Assembly (NCBI GenBank): GCA_035461525.1 | Contig: DATHVD010000112.1 | Location: forward strand, 1 to 15,391 | Source of the DNA: JAIBJN01 sp035461525 | Lineage (GTDB): Bacteria; Actinomycetota; Thermoleophilia; Gaiellales; Gaiellaceae | DNA length: 15,391 nt | Direction of reading: 5' to 3' | In this document: positions 1 to 7,057 of the stretch, piece by piece | Layout of the letters: each line of letters starts with the position of its first letter | Position numbering within the stretch: the first letter of the stretch is position 1 | The notes under the pieces: model-generated | The model's input: only the letters and a program-made list of their open reading frames with translations | Told to the model about the DNA's origin: nothing | Database searches by the model: none | Translations under genes and position numbers: made by a program

Positions 1-194
1 CGACGTTCTACGCCTGGTGGCGGCTGCCGGCCGGCGTGACGCCGGAGCGGCTCCTCCGCGAGCTGCGGGTCGCGGTCGCGCCCGGGGAGGGCTTCGGCGC
101 CGAGGGCGCTGGCTGGGCGCGCATCTCGCTCGCCGCGCCGGACGAGCGCCTCGACGCGGGCCTGGAGCGGCTGCGCGTGACGGCGGCGCTCTAG
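1..194 (+). CDS. PLP-dependent aminotransferase class I/II, C-terminal end (5' partial)
   Basis: Only the last 63 codons are present, read from base 3 to the TAG at 192-194. The visible part carries the ending typical of fold-type I aminotransferases of the DapC/AspC/HisC superfamily. There is a TFYAWWRLP strand, then a VAVAPGEGFGAEGAGWARISLA stretch in which the small-domain strand leads to the Arg (here in WARIS) that usually contacts the substrate carboxylate, then a final helix DERLDAGLERL. The substrate cannot be told from this fragment; succinyldiaminopimelate aminotransferase is one frequent match for this ending. The gene converges on infA, with only four bases between the two stop codons and no recognisable terminator hairpin. 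Confidence 0.8.
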   Translation, partial: TFYAWWRLPAGVTPERLLRELRVAVAPGEGFGAEGAGWARISLAAPDERLDAGLERLRVTAAL

Positions 195-198
195 TCGC

Positions 199-420
199 TC
201 AGCGGTGCCGGTAGACGATACGGCCGCGCGTCAGGTCGTACGGCGAGAGCTCGACCTTCACCCGGTCGCCGGGGAAGATCTTGATCCGGTAGCGGCGCAT
301 CTTGCCGGCCGTGTAGCCGAGGACCTCGTGGCCGGAGTCGAGGTTCACCTTGAACATCCCGTTCGGGAAGGCCTCGACGACCTCGCCCTCCATCTCGAGC
401 TTCTCTTCCTTGGTGGCTAT
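199..420 (-). CDS. infA: Translation initiation factor IF-1, apparent ATA start
   Basis: IF-1 binds the ribosomal A site of the 30S subunit during initiation. The 73-residue product is one S1-like OB fold with the family landmarks: MEGEVVEAFPNGMFKV (10-25), SGHEVLGYTAGKMRR (29-43), GDRVKVELSPYDLTRGRIVYRHR to the end. Aligned to E. coli IF-1 (72 aa, beginning MAKEDNIEMQG) the protein should begin at xATKEEKLEMEG. The codon at that point is ATA (420-418), preceded seven bases upstream by GGAGG inside GGAGGTGA (432-425). No ATG, GTG or TTG lies in frame between this ribosome site and the alignment start. The first in-frame ATG (393-391) would give 64 residues lacking the N-terminal tail and has a weaker purine-rich upstream sequence. 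The family call is certain; the start is an inference from SD and homologous length. Confidence 0.93.
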   Translation of the reverse strand: MATKEEKLEMEGEVVEAFPNGMFKVNLDSGHEVLGYTAGKMRRYRIKIFPGDRVKVELSPYDLTRGRIVYRHR

Positions 421-424
421 GGAC

Positions 425-432
425 TCACCTCC
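425..432 (-). promoter_or_regulatory. Strong ribosome binding site of infA
   Basis: Read on the minus strand this is GGAGGTGA, almost a full complement of the 16S 3' end. GGAGG ends seven bases before the ATA at 420-418, which is ideal spacing. It decides the start choice for infA. A four-codon frame, ATG GAG GGG AGG TGA (439-425, MEGR), overlaps it and stops four bases before the ATA. Confidence 0.7.
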
Positions 433-451
433 CCTCCATGCCGTGCCGGCA

Positions 452-457
452 AGGATA
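452..457 (-). promoter_or_regulatory. Candidate -10 element for infA
   Basis: TATCCT on the minus strand fits TAnnnT. A transcript starting about seven bases downstream (near 445) would have a leader of about 25 bases containing the strong SD, in contrast to the leaderless-looking genes elsewhere in the window. No clear -35 is seen. Confidence 0.4.
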
Positions 458-507
458 CCGGGCCGTCCGGGAGCGAGCAGGAGGCGCGCGCCGACCGCGG
501 GGAGGCG

Positions 508-513
508 TAGGAT
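508..513 (+). promoter_or_regulatory. -10 element, leaderless promoter of the 78-aa membrane protein
   Basis: TAGGAT ends six bases before the ATG at 520, so transcription would begin at or next to the start codon. The spacing is the same as at 905-910 and 6317-6322. There is no SD in front of 520. Confidence 0.5.
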
Positions 514-519
514 CGCCCG

Positions 520-756
520 ATGGAGCCCCCGTCCGTCCGGCGGCTCTCCCGCCCGGCCGCGACGCTCGCCGCCGCACCGGCGACCGTGACTGCGGTCGCG
601 CTCTGGGGAGACCCGTCCTGGGCGGCGCAGTACGCCGTCTTCGTCGGAATAACGGCCGTCGCCGTCGTCCTCGCGGAGCTCGTGCGGGCACGCTGGCCGC
701 GCCCGCGCCGGCCACGTTCGGGGTCTGACCCCGGGCACGTCTCCCGCGGACGGTAG
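520..756 (+). CDS. Small predicted membrane protein, hypothetical
   Basis: A 78-residue protein that I do not recognise. An arginine-containing N-terminus (MEPPSVRRLSR) is followed by two short hydrophobic segments: about residues 12-29 (PAATLAAAPATVTAVALW) and a better one at about 33-55 (containing YAVFVGITAVAVVLAEL). A strongly basic stretch, RARWPRPRRPR, then suggests a cytoplasmic C-terminal anchor. The last dozen codons (GSDPGHVSRGR) are read through a GGGGTCTGACCCC palindrome and its flank, so the C-terminus seems to have been supplied by an invading repeat. Support for a real gene is the ATG six bases after TAGGAT, a leaderless promoter like those of other genes here. It diverges from infA. 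It could be a spurious frame. Confidence 0.5.
   Translation: MEPPSVRRLSRPAATLAAAPATVTAVALWGDPSWAAQYAVFVGITAVAVVLAELVRARWPRPRRPRSGSDPGHVSRGR
720..732 (+). repeat. REP-like palindrome, copy 1
   Basis: GGGGTCTGACCCC is a 13-base perfect palindrome around a central T. It lies inside the 3' end of the small frame at 520-756. Its 3' flank (733-753) resembles the flanks of the second copy at 858-870, so the repeated unit is longer than the core. Confidence 0.6.
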
Positions 757-762
757 GCGCGG

Positions 763-785
763 ACAGGGCGCTTCGGTGGCCCTGT
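763..785 (+). terminator. Possible hairpin downstream of the 78-aa gene
   Basis: ACAGGGC (763-769) pairs with GCCCTGT (779-785) around a nine-base loop, seven bases after the stop at 754-756. No T-run follows, so this is at best an unusual terminator. It may equally be part of the REP-like element between the two palindromes. Confidence 0.3.
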
Positions 786-852
786 GGACAACGCTCCGGG
801 CCTGGAGCCGGCCGGCCCCCTCCGCGGACACATTTCGTCCACCGAGAGCCAT

Positions 853-875
853 GCCCCGGGGTCAGACCCCGGGGC
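853..875 (+). repeat. REP-like palindrome, copy 2 (23-base perfect palindrome)
   Basis: The core GGGGTCAGACCCC (858-870) is extended by GCCCC on the left and GGGGC on the right, giving two 11-base arms around a central A. As DNA or RNA it would form a very stable hairpin. The flanks on both sides partly match the 3' flank of copy 1: the right flank as a direct repeat (871-890), the left flank as an inverted one (about 823-853). It sits only 30 bases upstream of the promoter of the 917 gene. Confidence 0.65.
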
Positions 876-904
876 GTGTCCCCGTGGGGCATGGCCCTGC
901 GGCG

Positions 905-910
905 TATGAT
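905..910 (+). promoter_or_regulatory. -10 element, leaderless promoter of the 917 gene and probably dnaE
   Basis: TATGAT matches TATAAT at five of six positions and ends six bases before the GTG at 917. dnaE follows the 917 gene with one base between them, so this promoter probably also drives dnaE. No clear -35 is visible. Confidence 0.6.
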
Positions 911-916
911 CGCGGC

Positions 917-1609
917 GTGGAGCTCGGGTCAGGGCGACGGATCTTTCTCTGGGCGCTCGTCGTCTCGCTCTGCGTCACCGCGGCCGTCGCGATCGGGACG
1001 CTCCTCTTCGCCGAGTTCGACGACACTGCCGCGCGGATCCTCGGCACGACGGCGCTGCTCTCGCTCGCCAGCCTGCTCTCGCTCCCGGCCGGCGCCCTCC
1101 TCGACCAGCGTCGCGCCGTCCTGCTCGGCTGGGCGACGATCGCCGCCGCGGTCACCGCGTTCGTCGTCTCCATGGTGGTCATCTGGGGTGAGGTGTCCTC
1201 GGACTGGCCGAACCAGCTCAACATCACGCTGTGGCTCACGGCCGGCACGGGCGCGCAGGCCGCAATCGTCACCGCCCTGCTCCGCCCCGAGGACTCCCGG
1301 CAGCTCCGCGTCCTGCACGGCCTCTCGATCGTCCTCGGCGCCGCGCTGGCGACCCTGATCGCGGTTGCCGTCTGGGTCGAGCCCGAGTCCGCCGCCTACG
1401 GCCGCGCCGTCGGCGCCGTGGCCGTCGCCGCCGTCCTCACCACGCTCCTCCAGCCGATCCTCCGCCGGGCGGAGGCGCCGGCCCGGCGGCGCGCGGAGCT
1501 CGTCTTCAGGCTCAACCGAGACGCGTCGGAGGAGGCGGTGGCGGCGGCCGTCGAGGCGCTCGAACGGCACGGAGTGGGGGTCGAGGAGGTCGTCGGGCGG
1601 CAGGTCTAA
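917..1609 (+). CDS. Six-helix integral membrane protein, unknown function
   Basis: A 230-residue protein of no family I can name. Predicted membrane helices lie at about residues 9-31, 40-62, 67-90, 101-122, 132-154 and 162-183. Short charged loops separate them (FDDTAAR, DQRR, RPEDSRQLR). A soluble tail of about 45 residues follows, RRAEAPARRRAELVFRLNRDASEEAV onward, basic at first and then a helix ending VGVEEVVGRQV. The tail resembles a small regulatory or dimerisation segment, but that is a guess. The GTG start was chosen because TATGAT lies six bases before it. A longer frame from 776 would read through the REP-like palindrome and add a poorly conserved-looking leader. The stop at 1607-1609 is one base before the dnaE ATG, so the two are very likely co-transcribed. 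Confidence 0.75.
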   Translation: MELGSGRRIFLWALVVSLCVTAAVAIGTLLFAEFDDTAARILGTTALLSLASLLSLPAGALLDQRRAVLLGWATIAAAVTAFVVSMVVIWGEVSSDWPNQLNITLWLTAGTGAQAAIVTALLRPEDSRQLRVLHGLSIVLGAALATLIAVAVWVEPESAAYGRAVGAVAVAAVLTTLLQPILRRAEAPARRRAELVFRLNRDASEEAVAAAVEALERHGVGVEEVVGRQV

Positions 1610-1610
1610 G

Positions 1611-4600
1611 ATGGCCTTCCCGATGGCTGGCGCGCCCTTCGTCCACCTCCACGTCCACTCGGAGTACTCCATCCTCGACGGGGCCTGCCGGATCCCCGAG
1701 CTGGCCGCCCGCGCAGCCGAGCTGGAGATGCCGGCGGTCGCGCTCACCGACCACGGCAGCCTCGCCGGCGCGGTCGAGCTCTACCGCGAGGCCGGCAAGC
1801 AGGGCGTCAAGCCGATCCTCGGCTGCGAGGTCTACGTCGCCGACGACCGCCGCGCCCTGAGGAAGGGCTACGCGCACCTGACCCTCCTCGCCGAGTCGAA
1901 CGAGGGCTACGCGAACCTGATCAAGCTCGCCTCCGTCGGCTACCTCGAGGGCTATTACTACAAGCCGCGGGTCGACTGGGAGCTCCTCTCCTCGCACGCG
2001 AACGGCCTGATCGCTCTCTCCGGCTGCCTCTCCGGCCGAGTCTGCAAGGCGCTCGAGGAGGGCAACCGCCCCCAGGCCGAGGCCGAGGTCGCCCGCCTGG
2101 CCGACATCTTCGGGCGCGACTCGGTCTACCTCGAGATCCAGGACGCCGGCCTCCCGCAGCAGAAGCCCATCAACGCGGCGCTCGCCGAGATCTCCGCCTC
2201 CACCGGCCTCCCGCTGGTCGCCACCGGCGACGTCCACTACCTCAGCCACGAGGACGCGCGCGCGCACGAGGCGCTCCTCTGCATCCAGTCGGGGGACACG
2301 CTCGCCAACCCCAACCACTGGCGCTTCGACACCGACCAGTTCTACTTCAAGACCCCGGCCGAGATGGCGCGGGACTTCGCCGACCGCCCCGACGCCGTTC
2401 GCCGCACGCTCGAGATCGCGGAGCGCTGCGCGGTCGAGATCGAGCTCGGCGTCATCCGCCTGCCGCGCTTCCCGACCCCGGACGGGCGCGACGCCTTCGA
2501 CTACCTCGTCGAGCTCTGCGAGCGCGGGCTCGAGAAGCGCTACGGGCAGCTGACCCCCGAGCTCTCGGAGCGGCTCCGCTTCGAGCTCAGGACCATCCGC
2601 GAGATGGGCTTCGCCGACTACTTCCTCATCGTCTGGGACTTCATCCGCTTCGCCAAGACGCACGGGATCGGGGTCGGGCCGGGGCGCGGGTCGGCGGCGG
2701 GGTCGATCGTAGCCTACTCGCTCGAGATCACGGACATCGACCCGATGGCGTACGACCTGCTCTTCGAGCGCTTCCTCAACCCCGGCCGCAAGTCGATGCC
2801 CGACATCGACATCGACTTCTCCGTCCACGGCCGCGACCGCGTCATCAACTACGTCGCCGACAAGTACGGGCGCGACCAGGTGGCGCAGATCATCACGTTC
2901 GGGACGATGATGGCGCGCGCCGCCGTGCGCGACGCCGGCCGCGTGCTCGACGTTCCCTACGGCGCCGTCGACCGCATCGCCAAGCTCATCCCCGAGGGCC
3001 CGAAGGTCTACCTCGACGACTGCCTCAAGCCCGGCGCCGAGCTCAGGGCCGCCTACGACGCCGAGGAGCAGGTGCGAGAGATCGTCGACCTCGCCAAGCC
3101 GCTCGAGGGGCTCGTCCGCCAGGACTCGATCCACGCCGCCGGTGTCGTCATCGGCGACCGGCCGCTCACCGAGTACCTGCCGCTGCAGCAGAAGGGCGCC
3201 GACCAGGAGGTCGTGACCCAGTTCCCGATGGGCGACGTCGAGGCACTCGGGCTCCTGAAGATGGACTTCCTGGGCCTGCGGAACCTCGACGTCATCGACA
3301 AGGCGGTCGGCCTCGTCGGCGGGATCGACGTCGCCCGCATCCCCCTCGACGACCCGAAGACGTACGAGCTCCTCCAGCGGGGCGAGTCCACCGGCGTCTT
3401 CCAGTTCGAGTCCTCCGGGATGCGCGAGGCGCTCCGCCAGGTGAGGCCGACCGAGTTCGAGGACCTGATCGCCCTCGTCGCCCTCTACCGTCCCGGGCCC
3501 ATGAGCTACATCCCCGTCTACGCGAAGCGGAAGGCGGGCCAGGAGGCGGTCGCCTTCCCCGACCCGCGCCTCGAGCCGCTCACCGGCCCGACCTACGGCA
3601 TCTGCATCTACCAGGAGCAGTACATGGAGATCGCCAAGCGGCTCGCCGGCTTCTCGCCCGCCGAGGCCGACGACCTGCGCAAGGCGATCGGGAAGAAGAT
3701 CCACTCGCTGATGGCGTCCCTCAAGAACAAGTTCCTGGAGGGATGTGCGGCGAACGGCGTCACGCCGGCGGTGGCGGGCCAGCTCTGGAAGGACATGGAG
3801 CAGGCGCAGGACTACTCCTTCAACAAGTCGCACGCCGCCTGCTACGCCCTCATCGCCTACCGGACGGCGTACCTGAAGGCGAACTGGCCCGCGGAGTACA
3901 TGGCCGCGCTCATCTCCTCCGTCATGAACACGAAGGACAAGGTGCCGTTCTACGTCGCCGCGTGCGACGAGATGGGGATCGAGGTCGAGCCGCCCGACGT
4001 GAACGTCTCCGTCGAGGACTTCCGCGTCGTCGACGGGAAGATCCGCTTCGGCCTGAACGCCGTAAAGAACGTGGGGGAGAGCGCGGTCCGCTCGATCCTC
4101 GCCGCGCGCGAGGAGGGCGGGCTGTTCGCCTCGATCTGGGACTTCTGCGAGCGCGTGGACCCGCAGGTGGCGAACAAGCGCGCGCTCGAGAGCCTCGTCA
4201 AGTGTGGCGCCTACGACTCGACCGGGGCGACGCGCAAGGGGATGCTCGCCGTGCTCGAGGACGCGCTCGCCGCGGGCGGGCGGCTCCACGCCGACCGGCT
4301 CGCCGGCCAGGCGTCGATCTTCGACCTCGGCGGCGAGGGGGAGGCCGAGTCCGACCGGCGTCGCCACCACCGCCCGATCCCGACCGAGGAGTTCGACAAG
4401 CGCGAGCGGCTGGCCCTCGAGAAGGAGAGCCTCGGCCTCTACGTCTCCGAGCACCCGCTCACGTCCGTCCGCGACCAGCTCCGGCGCAAGACGGACTCGC
4501 GCCTGGCCGAGGTGGAGCGGCGCCGTGACGGTGAGGTGGTCACCGTCGGCGGCATCGTCAGCGCGGTGAAGCAGCTGACCACGAAGAAGGGCGACCCGAT

Positions 4601-5015
4601 GGTCTTCCTCCGCCTCGACGACCTCTCCGGGTCGCTCGAGACGGTCGTCTTCAACTCCGTCTACTCGGCCGCGCGCGAGCTCCTCGAGCCCGACCGCATC
4701 CTCGTCGTCAAGGGCCGGGTCGACCACAAGGAGGGCGAGACGAAGCTCATCGCCATGGAGATCGCTCCCTTCGAGGCCCTTCCCGACCGGGGCCAGGTAC
4801 GTCTGCGCATCGACGCGCGCAAGGCGCCGGCGGGGACGATCCGCGAGCTCGCCGAGGTGGTCAGGAGCTTCCCCGGGGAGGCGGAGGTCGTCCTCGAGCT
4901 GGAGACGTCGGTCGGCCCGCAGACGTACGCGTTCGGCGCGGACTTCCGCGTCCGGCCGGAGCCGGACTTCTACGCCGAGGTGAAGGCGCTCCTTGGCGAG
5001 GCCGCGGTCGGCTAG
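1611..5015 (+). CDS. dnaE: DNA polymerase III alpha subunit (DnaE type)
   Basis: Replicative polymerase, family C, 1134 residues, close to the usual ~1160. The PHP domain opens with HLHVHSEYS (12-20) and ALTDHGS (44-50). The polymerase core has GPGRGSAAGS (356-365), the catalytic MPDIDIDF motif with aspartates 398 and 400 (matching E. coli D401/D403), and a third aspartate at 552 in KMDFLGLRNL (matching D555). HAAGVVI and YQEQYM segments follow. The C-terminal OB fold is near 976-1050 (VVTVGGIVSAVKQLTTKKG to LVVKGRVDHKEGETKLI), with a short terminal domain after it. PHP metal-ligand histidines look intact, so proofreading by this domain is possible but not shown. ATG 1611 is preferred: AGG (1602-1604) lies six bases before it, whereas ATG 1623 has no such site. 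The frame stays open far upstream of 1611, but that stretch overlaps the membrane protein gene. Confidence 0.98.
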   Translation: MAFPMAGAPFVHLHVHSEYSILDGACRIPELAARAAELEMPAVALTDHGSLAGAVELYREAGKQGVKPILGCEVYVADDRRALRKGYAHLTLLAESNEGYANLIKLASVGYLEGYYYKPRVDWELLSSHANGLIALSGCLSGRVCKALEEGNRPQAEAEVARLADIFGRDSVYLEIQDAGLPQQKPINAALAEISASTGLPLVATGDVHYLSHEDARAHEALLCIQSGDTLANPNHWRFDTDQFYFKTPAEMARDFADRPDAVRRTLEIAERCAVEIELGVIRLPRFPTPDGRDAFDYLVELCERGLEKRYGQLTPELSERLRFELRTIREMGFADYFLIVWDFIRFAKTHGIGVGPGRGSAAGSIVAYSLEITDIDPMAYDLLFERFLNPGRKSMPDIDIDFSVHGRDRVINYVADKYGRDQVAQIITFGTMMARAAVRDAGRVLDVPYGAVDRIAKLIPEGPKVYLDDCLKPGAELRAAYDAEEQVREIVDLAKPLEGLVRQDSIHAAGVVIGDRPLTEYLPLQQKGADQEVVTQFPMGDVEALGLLKMDFLGLRNLDVIDKAVGLVGGIDVARIPLDDPKTYELLQRGESTGVFQFESSGMREALRQVRPTEFEDLIALVALYRPGPMSYIPVYAKRKAGQEAVAFPDPRLEPLTGPTYGICIYQEQYMEIAKRLAGFSPAEADDLRKAIGKKIHSLMASLKNKFLEGCAANGVTPAVAGQLWKDMEQAQDYSFNKSHAACYALIAYRTAYLKANWPAEYMAALISSVMNTKDKVPFYVAACDEMGIEVEPPDVNVSVEDFRVVDGKIRFGLNAVKNVGESAVRSILAAREEGGLFASIWDFCERVDPQVANKRALESLVKCGAYDSTGATRKGMLAVLEDALAAGGRLHADRLAGQASIFDLGGEGEAESDRRRHHRPIPTEEFDKRERLALEKESLGLYVSEHPLTSVRDQLRRKTDSRLAEVERRRDGEVVTVGGIVSAVKQLTTKKGDPMVFLRLDDLSGSLETVVFNSVYSAARELLEPDRILVVKGRVDHKEGETKLIAMEIAPFEALPDRGQVRLRIDARKAPAGTIRELAEVVRSFPGEAEVVLELETSVGPQTYAFGADFRVRPEPDFYAEVKALLGEAAVG

Positions 5016-5160
5016 GAGCTCGGCTCGAGCCCGCGTGCCGGAGCGCCCGGGGCGAGGATTAAGTGCGCGTTAACGGGCGGGTTCACCCGGACGGGGGACG
5101 ACGCCCGAGGCGTTGAAACCGAACAGGAGAGGTACGAAAAGCGGAAGGATGGAGCACACG

Positions 5161-5364
5161 GTGTCTGCGGTCGAACTGGAAGTCGAACTCGATCCCGAAA
5201 CGGAGCTCGTGCGCCGGTGGCGCGTCGAGGAGCTGGAGCGGGCGGGGTATGCGCCCGAGAACGCGCTGCTCCTCGCCGAGCTGAGGCACGTCGACCTGCA
5301 CGGCGCGACGAGCCTCCTCCGGGACGGGTGCCCCCCCGCGCTCGCGCTCCGCATCCTCGTCTGA
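5161..5364 (+). CDS. Small conserved hypothetical protein
   Basis: A 67-residue soluble, acidic, mostly helical protein: ELDPETELVRRWRVEELERAGY, then LLLAELRHVDLHGATSLLRDGC and PPALALRIL. The pattern RWRxxxLxRAGY ... VDLHxAxxLLxxGCPPxLALRIL is one I associate with short hypothetical proteins of actinobacteria, often close to lgt or dnaE-like housekeeping genes. No function is known to me and no catalytic motif is visible. The GTG start has GGAG (5151-5154) at six bases. ATG 5149 (71 aa) and TTG 5113 (83 aa) are in frame but have no well-spaced SD. The gene stands between dnaE and lgt, with 145 bases upstream in which I see no convincing promoter. Confidence 0.7.
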   Translation: MSAVELEVELDPETELVRRWRVEELERAGYAPENALLLAELRHVDLHGATSLLRDGCPPALALRILV

Positions 5365-5402
5365 GCGCGGTGGCTCTCCGCGAGCCTCGCGCCGACAATC
5401 GT

Positions 5403-5408
5403 TAGGCT
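5403..5408 (+). promoter_or_regulatory. -10 element, leaderless promoter of lgt
   Basis: TAGGCT lies eight bases before the GTG at 5417. There is no SD in the 52-base gap after the 5161 gene, which fits a leaderless or near-leaderless mRNA. Confidence 0.4.
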
Positions 5409-5416
5409 CTCGCCCC

Positions 5417-6310
5417 GTGACAGCGCTGGGGACACTCGGCTCGATCCCGAGCCCGTCGAGCGGCGAAATCGACCTCGGGCCCGTGCAGATCCACGCGTAC
5501 GGGCTGATGCTCCTGCTCGGCATCATCGCCGCGACGTGGCTCACCGGCCGGCGCTGGACGGGGCGGTGGGCGTTCTGGCGCGACCCCGGCGGCGACCTCG
5601 TCTTCCGCGTCGCCATGTGGGGCGTCATCGGCGGCATCGTCGGCGCGCGCCTCTACCACGTGATCACGAGCTGGAGCACCGTTGACGGCGAGTGGTGGGA
5701 GCCGTTCGCGGTCTGGCAAGGCGGGCTCGGCATCTGGGGCGGGATCCTCGGCGGCGCCCTCGTCGGCGCCTGGGTGGTCCGCCGCTCCGGTGAGAGCGTC
5801 TACCGGTTCATGGACGCGGTCGCCCCCGGGCTCCTGCTCGCGCAGGCGATCGGGCGCTGGGGGAACTACTTCAACCAGGAGCTCTTCGGCGAGGACACCG
5901 ACCTCCCATGGGGGCTCGAGATCAGCTTCGAGAACCGGCCCGTCGGCTACGAGTTCTTCCAGACGTTCCACCCCACGTTCCTCTACGAGTCGCTCTGGGC
6001 GCTCCTGGGGGTGGTCGTGCTGCTCCTGATCGGCCGCTTCACGCGGATCAGGCCGCCGGGGCTCTTCTGCGTCTACGTCCTCTGGTACACGTTCGGCCGC
6101 TTCTTCATGGAGCTCCTGCGGATCGACGAGTCGCACGAGTACCTCGGCCTGCGCCTGAACGCCTGGGTCTCGATCGCGGTGTTCGTGCTCGCCCTGGTCG
6201 CGCTCGTCTGGTCACAGCGGCGCGAGGAGCGCAAAGGCCCGAGGACGCCGGCGCCCGCGGCGCCGCCCGAGGGGCCGAAGATGGCCGTCCCCAAGGGCCG
6301 CATCCGGTAG
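5417..6310 (+). CDS. lgt: Prolipoprotein diacylglyceryl transferase
   Basis: Inner-membrane enzyme that moves diacylglycerol from phosphatidylglycerol to the lipobox cysteine of prolipoproteins, the first step of lipoprotein maturation. The 297-residue length is normal. Landmarks in order: PVQIHAYGLMLLLGI (22-36), GARLYHVITSW (76-86), WQGGLGIWGGILGG (100-113), the Lgt signature AIGRWGNYFNQELFG (144-158) with Arg147 matching E. coli R143, HPTFLYESLW (185-194), and YTFGRFFMELLRID (224-237), which supplies the second essential Arg region. Where E. coli has His103 this protein has Trp107 (GIWGG), a variant I recall from other actinobacterial Lgts. The last 30 or so residues form a charged, proline-rich cytoplasmic tail. 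The GTG start fits the -10 at 5403-5408; scpA follows after 18 bases. Confidence 0.96.
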   Translation: MTALGTLGSIPSPSSGEIDLGPVQIHAYGLMLLLGIIAATWLTGRRWTGRWAFWRDPGGDLVFRVAMWGVIGGIVGARLYHVITSWSTVDGEWWEPFAVWQGGLGIWGGILGGALVGAWVVRRSGESVYRFMDAVAPGLLLAQAIGRWGNYFNQELFGEDTDLPWGLEISFENRPVGYEFFQTFHPTFLYESLWALLGVVVLLLIGRFTRIRPPGLFCVYVLWYTFGRFFMELLRIDESHEYLGLRLNAWVSIAVFVLALVALVWSQRREERKGPRTPAPAAPPEGPKMAVPKGRIR

Positions 6311-6316
6311 CGGCGC

Positions 6317-6322
6317 TAGCAT
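6317..6322 (+). promoter_or_regulatory. -10 element, leaderless promoter of scpA
   Basis: TAGCAT ends six bases before the ATG at 6329 and begins seven bases after the lgt stop. It matches the spacing seen at 508-513 and 905-910. scpAB may therefore be transcribed separately from lgt. Confidence 0.5.
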
Positions 6323-6328
6323 CGCTGC

Positions 6329-7057
6329 ATGGCGACCGCCGTGCGCGAGCTTCCCCTCGACCTCGACGCGTTCGAGGGCCCGTTCGACCTCCTCCTGACG
6401 CTCGTGCTGCGGGAGGAGCTCGAGCTCCGGGACGTCGACGTCGCCGAGGTCGTGCTGGCGTTCGTGGAGCGAAAGGCCGAGCGCGGGGAGATCGACCTCG
6501 AGGCGTGCGGGGAGTTCCTCGTCCTGGTCGCAGCCCTGCTCGAGCTCAAGGCCCGGGGGCTCTTCCCCGACGAGGAGCTCGACCTCGAGGGCCTCGACGC
6601 GGAGGAGGCGGCCGAGGAGCTGGCGGAGCGGCTGGCGACCTACCGGCGGTTCCGGAACGCCGCCGCCTGGCTCGAGCAGCGGCTCGAGGCCGAGTCCGAC
6701 CGCTTCTTCCGCCTCGGCGGCGCACCGCTTGCGCCGGCGCCCGCGCGCCCGCCGGCGCCGCAGGAGCCCGCGCGCCTCGTCGCCGCGCTCCGCGCGCTCG
6801 CGGCCGAGCCGCCGGAGCCATCGCTGCGCCACCTCGTGCTCGGCTATCCGCCCCTCTCGCGCTTCCTCGACCGCTTTCGCTCGCTCCTCTCCTCGCGGGG
6901 ACGCTTCGCCTTCGATCGCGAGGTCGACCGGCTCTCCCGCGTCGAGCAGATCGTCGCGTTCCTCGCGCTCCTCGAGCTGGGCAAGCGCGGCGAGGCGACG
7001 ATCGCCCAGGCCGCCCCCTTCGAGCCGATCACGGTATGGAACGTCTCCGCCTCGTAG
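6329..7057 (+). CDS. scpA: Segregation and condensation protein A
   Basis: Kleisin subunit that, with ScpB, bridges the Smc dimer in bacterial condensin for chromosome compaction and segregation. The 242-residue length is typical. The N-terminal Smc-neck-binding part has the hallmark FEGPFDLLLTLVLREELELRDVDVAEV (15-41) and a helix ACGEFLVLVAALLELKARGLFP (59-80). The middle is an acidic and then alanine/proline-rich linker (about 83-155). The C-terminal winged helix, SRVEQIVAFLALLELGKRGEATIAQAAPFEPITVW, binds the Smc head cap. The gene overlaps scpB by 22 bases, so the two are translationally linked. Confidence 0.95.
   Translation: MATAVRELPLDLDAFEGPFDLLLTLVLREELELRDVDVAEVVLAFVERKAERGEIDLEACGEFLVLVAALLELKARGLFPDEELDLEGLDAEEAAEELAERLATYRRFRNAAAWLEQRLEAESDRFFRLGGAPLAPAPARPPAPQEPARLVAALRALAAEPPEPSLRHLVLGYPPLSRFLDRFRSLLSSRGRFAFDREVDRLSRVEQIVAFLALLELGKRGEATIAQAAPFEPITVWNVSAS

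Noticed and set aside
1365..1610. N-terminal extension of dnaE by 82 codons
   Set aside because: It is low-complexity S/P/R sequence overlapping the membrane protein gene. Homologous DnaE proteins begin just before HLHVHSEYS and an SD precedes ATG 1611.
1512..4727. Very long open frame on the minus strand opposite dnaE
   Set aside because: It is the antisense shadow of a GC-rich gene: composition is E/V/L/D/R-rich with no known motif, while the plus strand encodes an intact DnaE.
5078..5089. Hairpin CGGGTTCACCCG after dnaE as a terminator
   Set aside because: Stem of four to five bases with almost no loop and no T-run; not enough to call.
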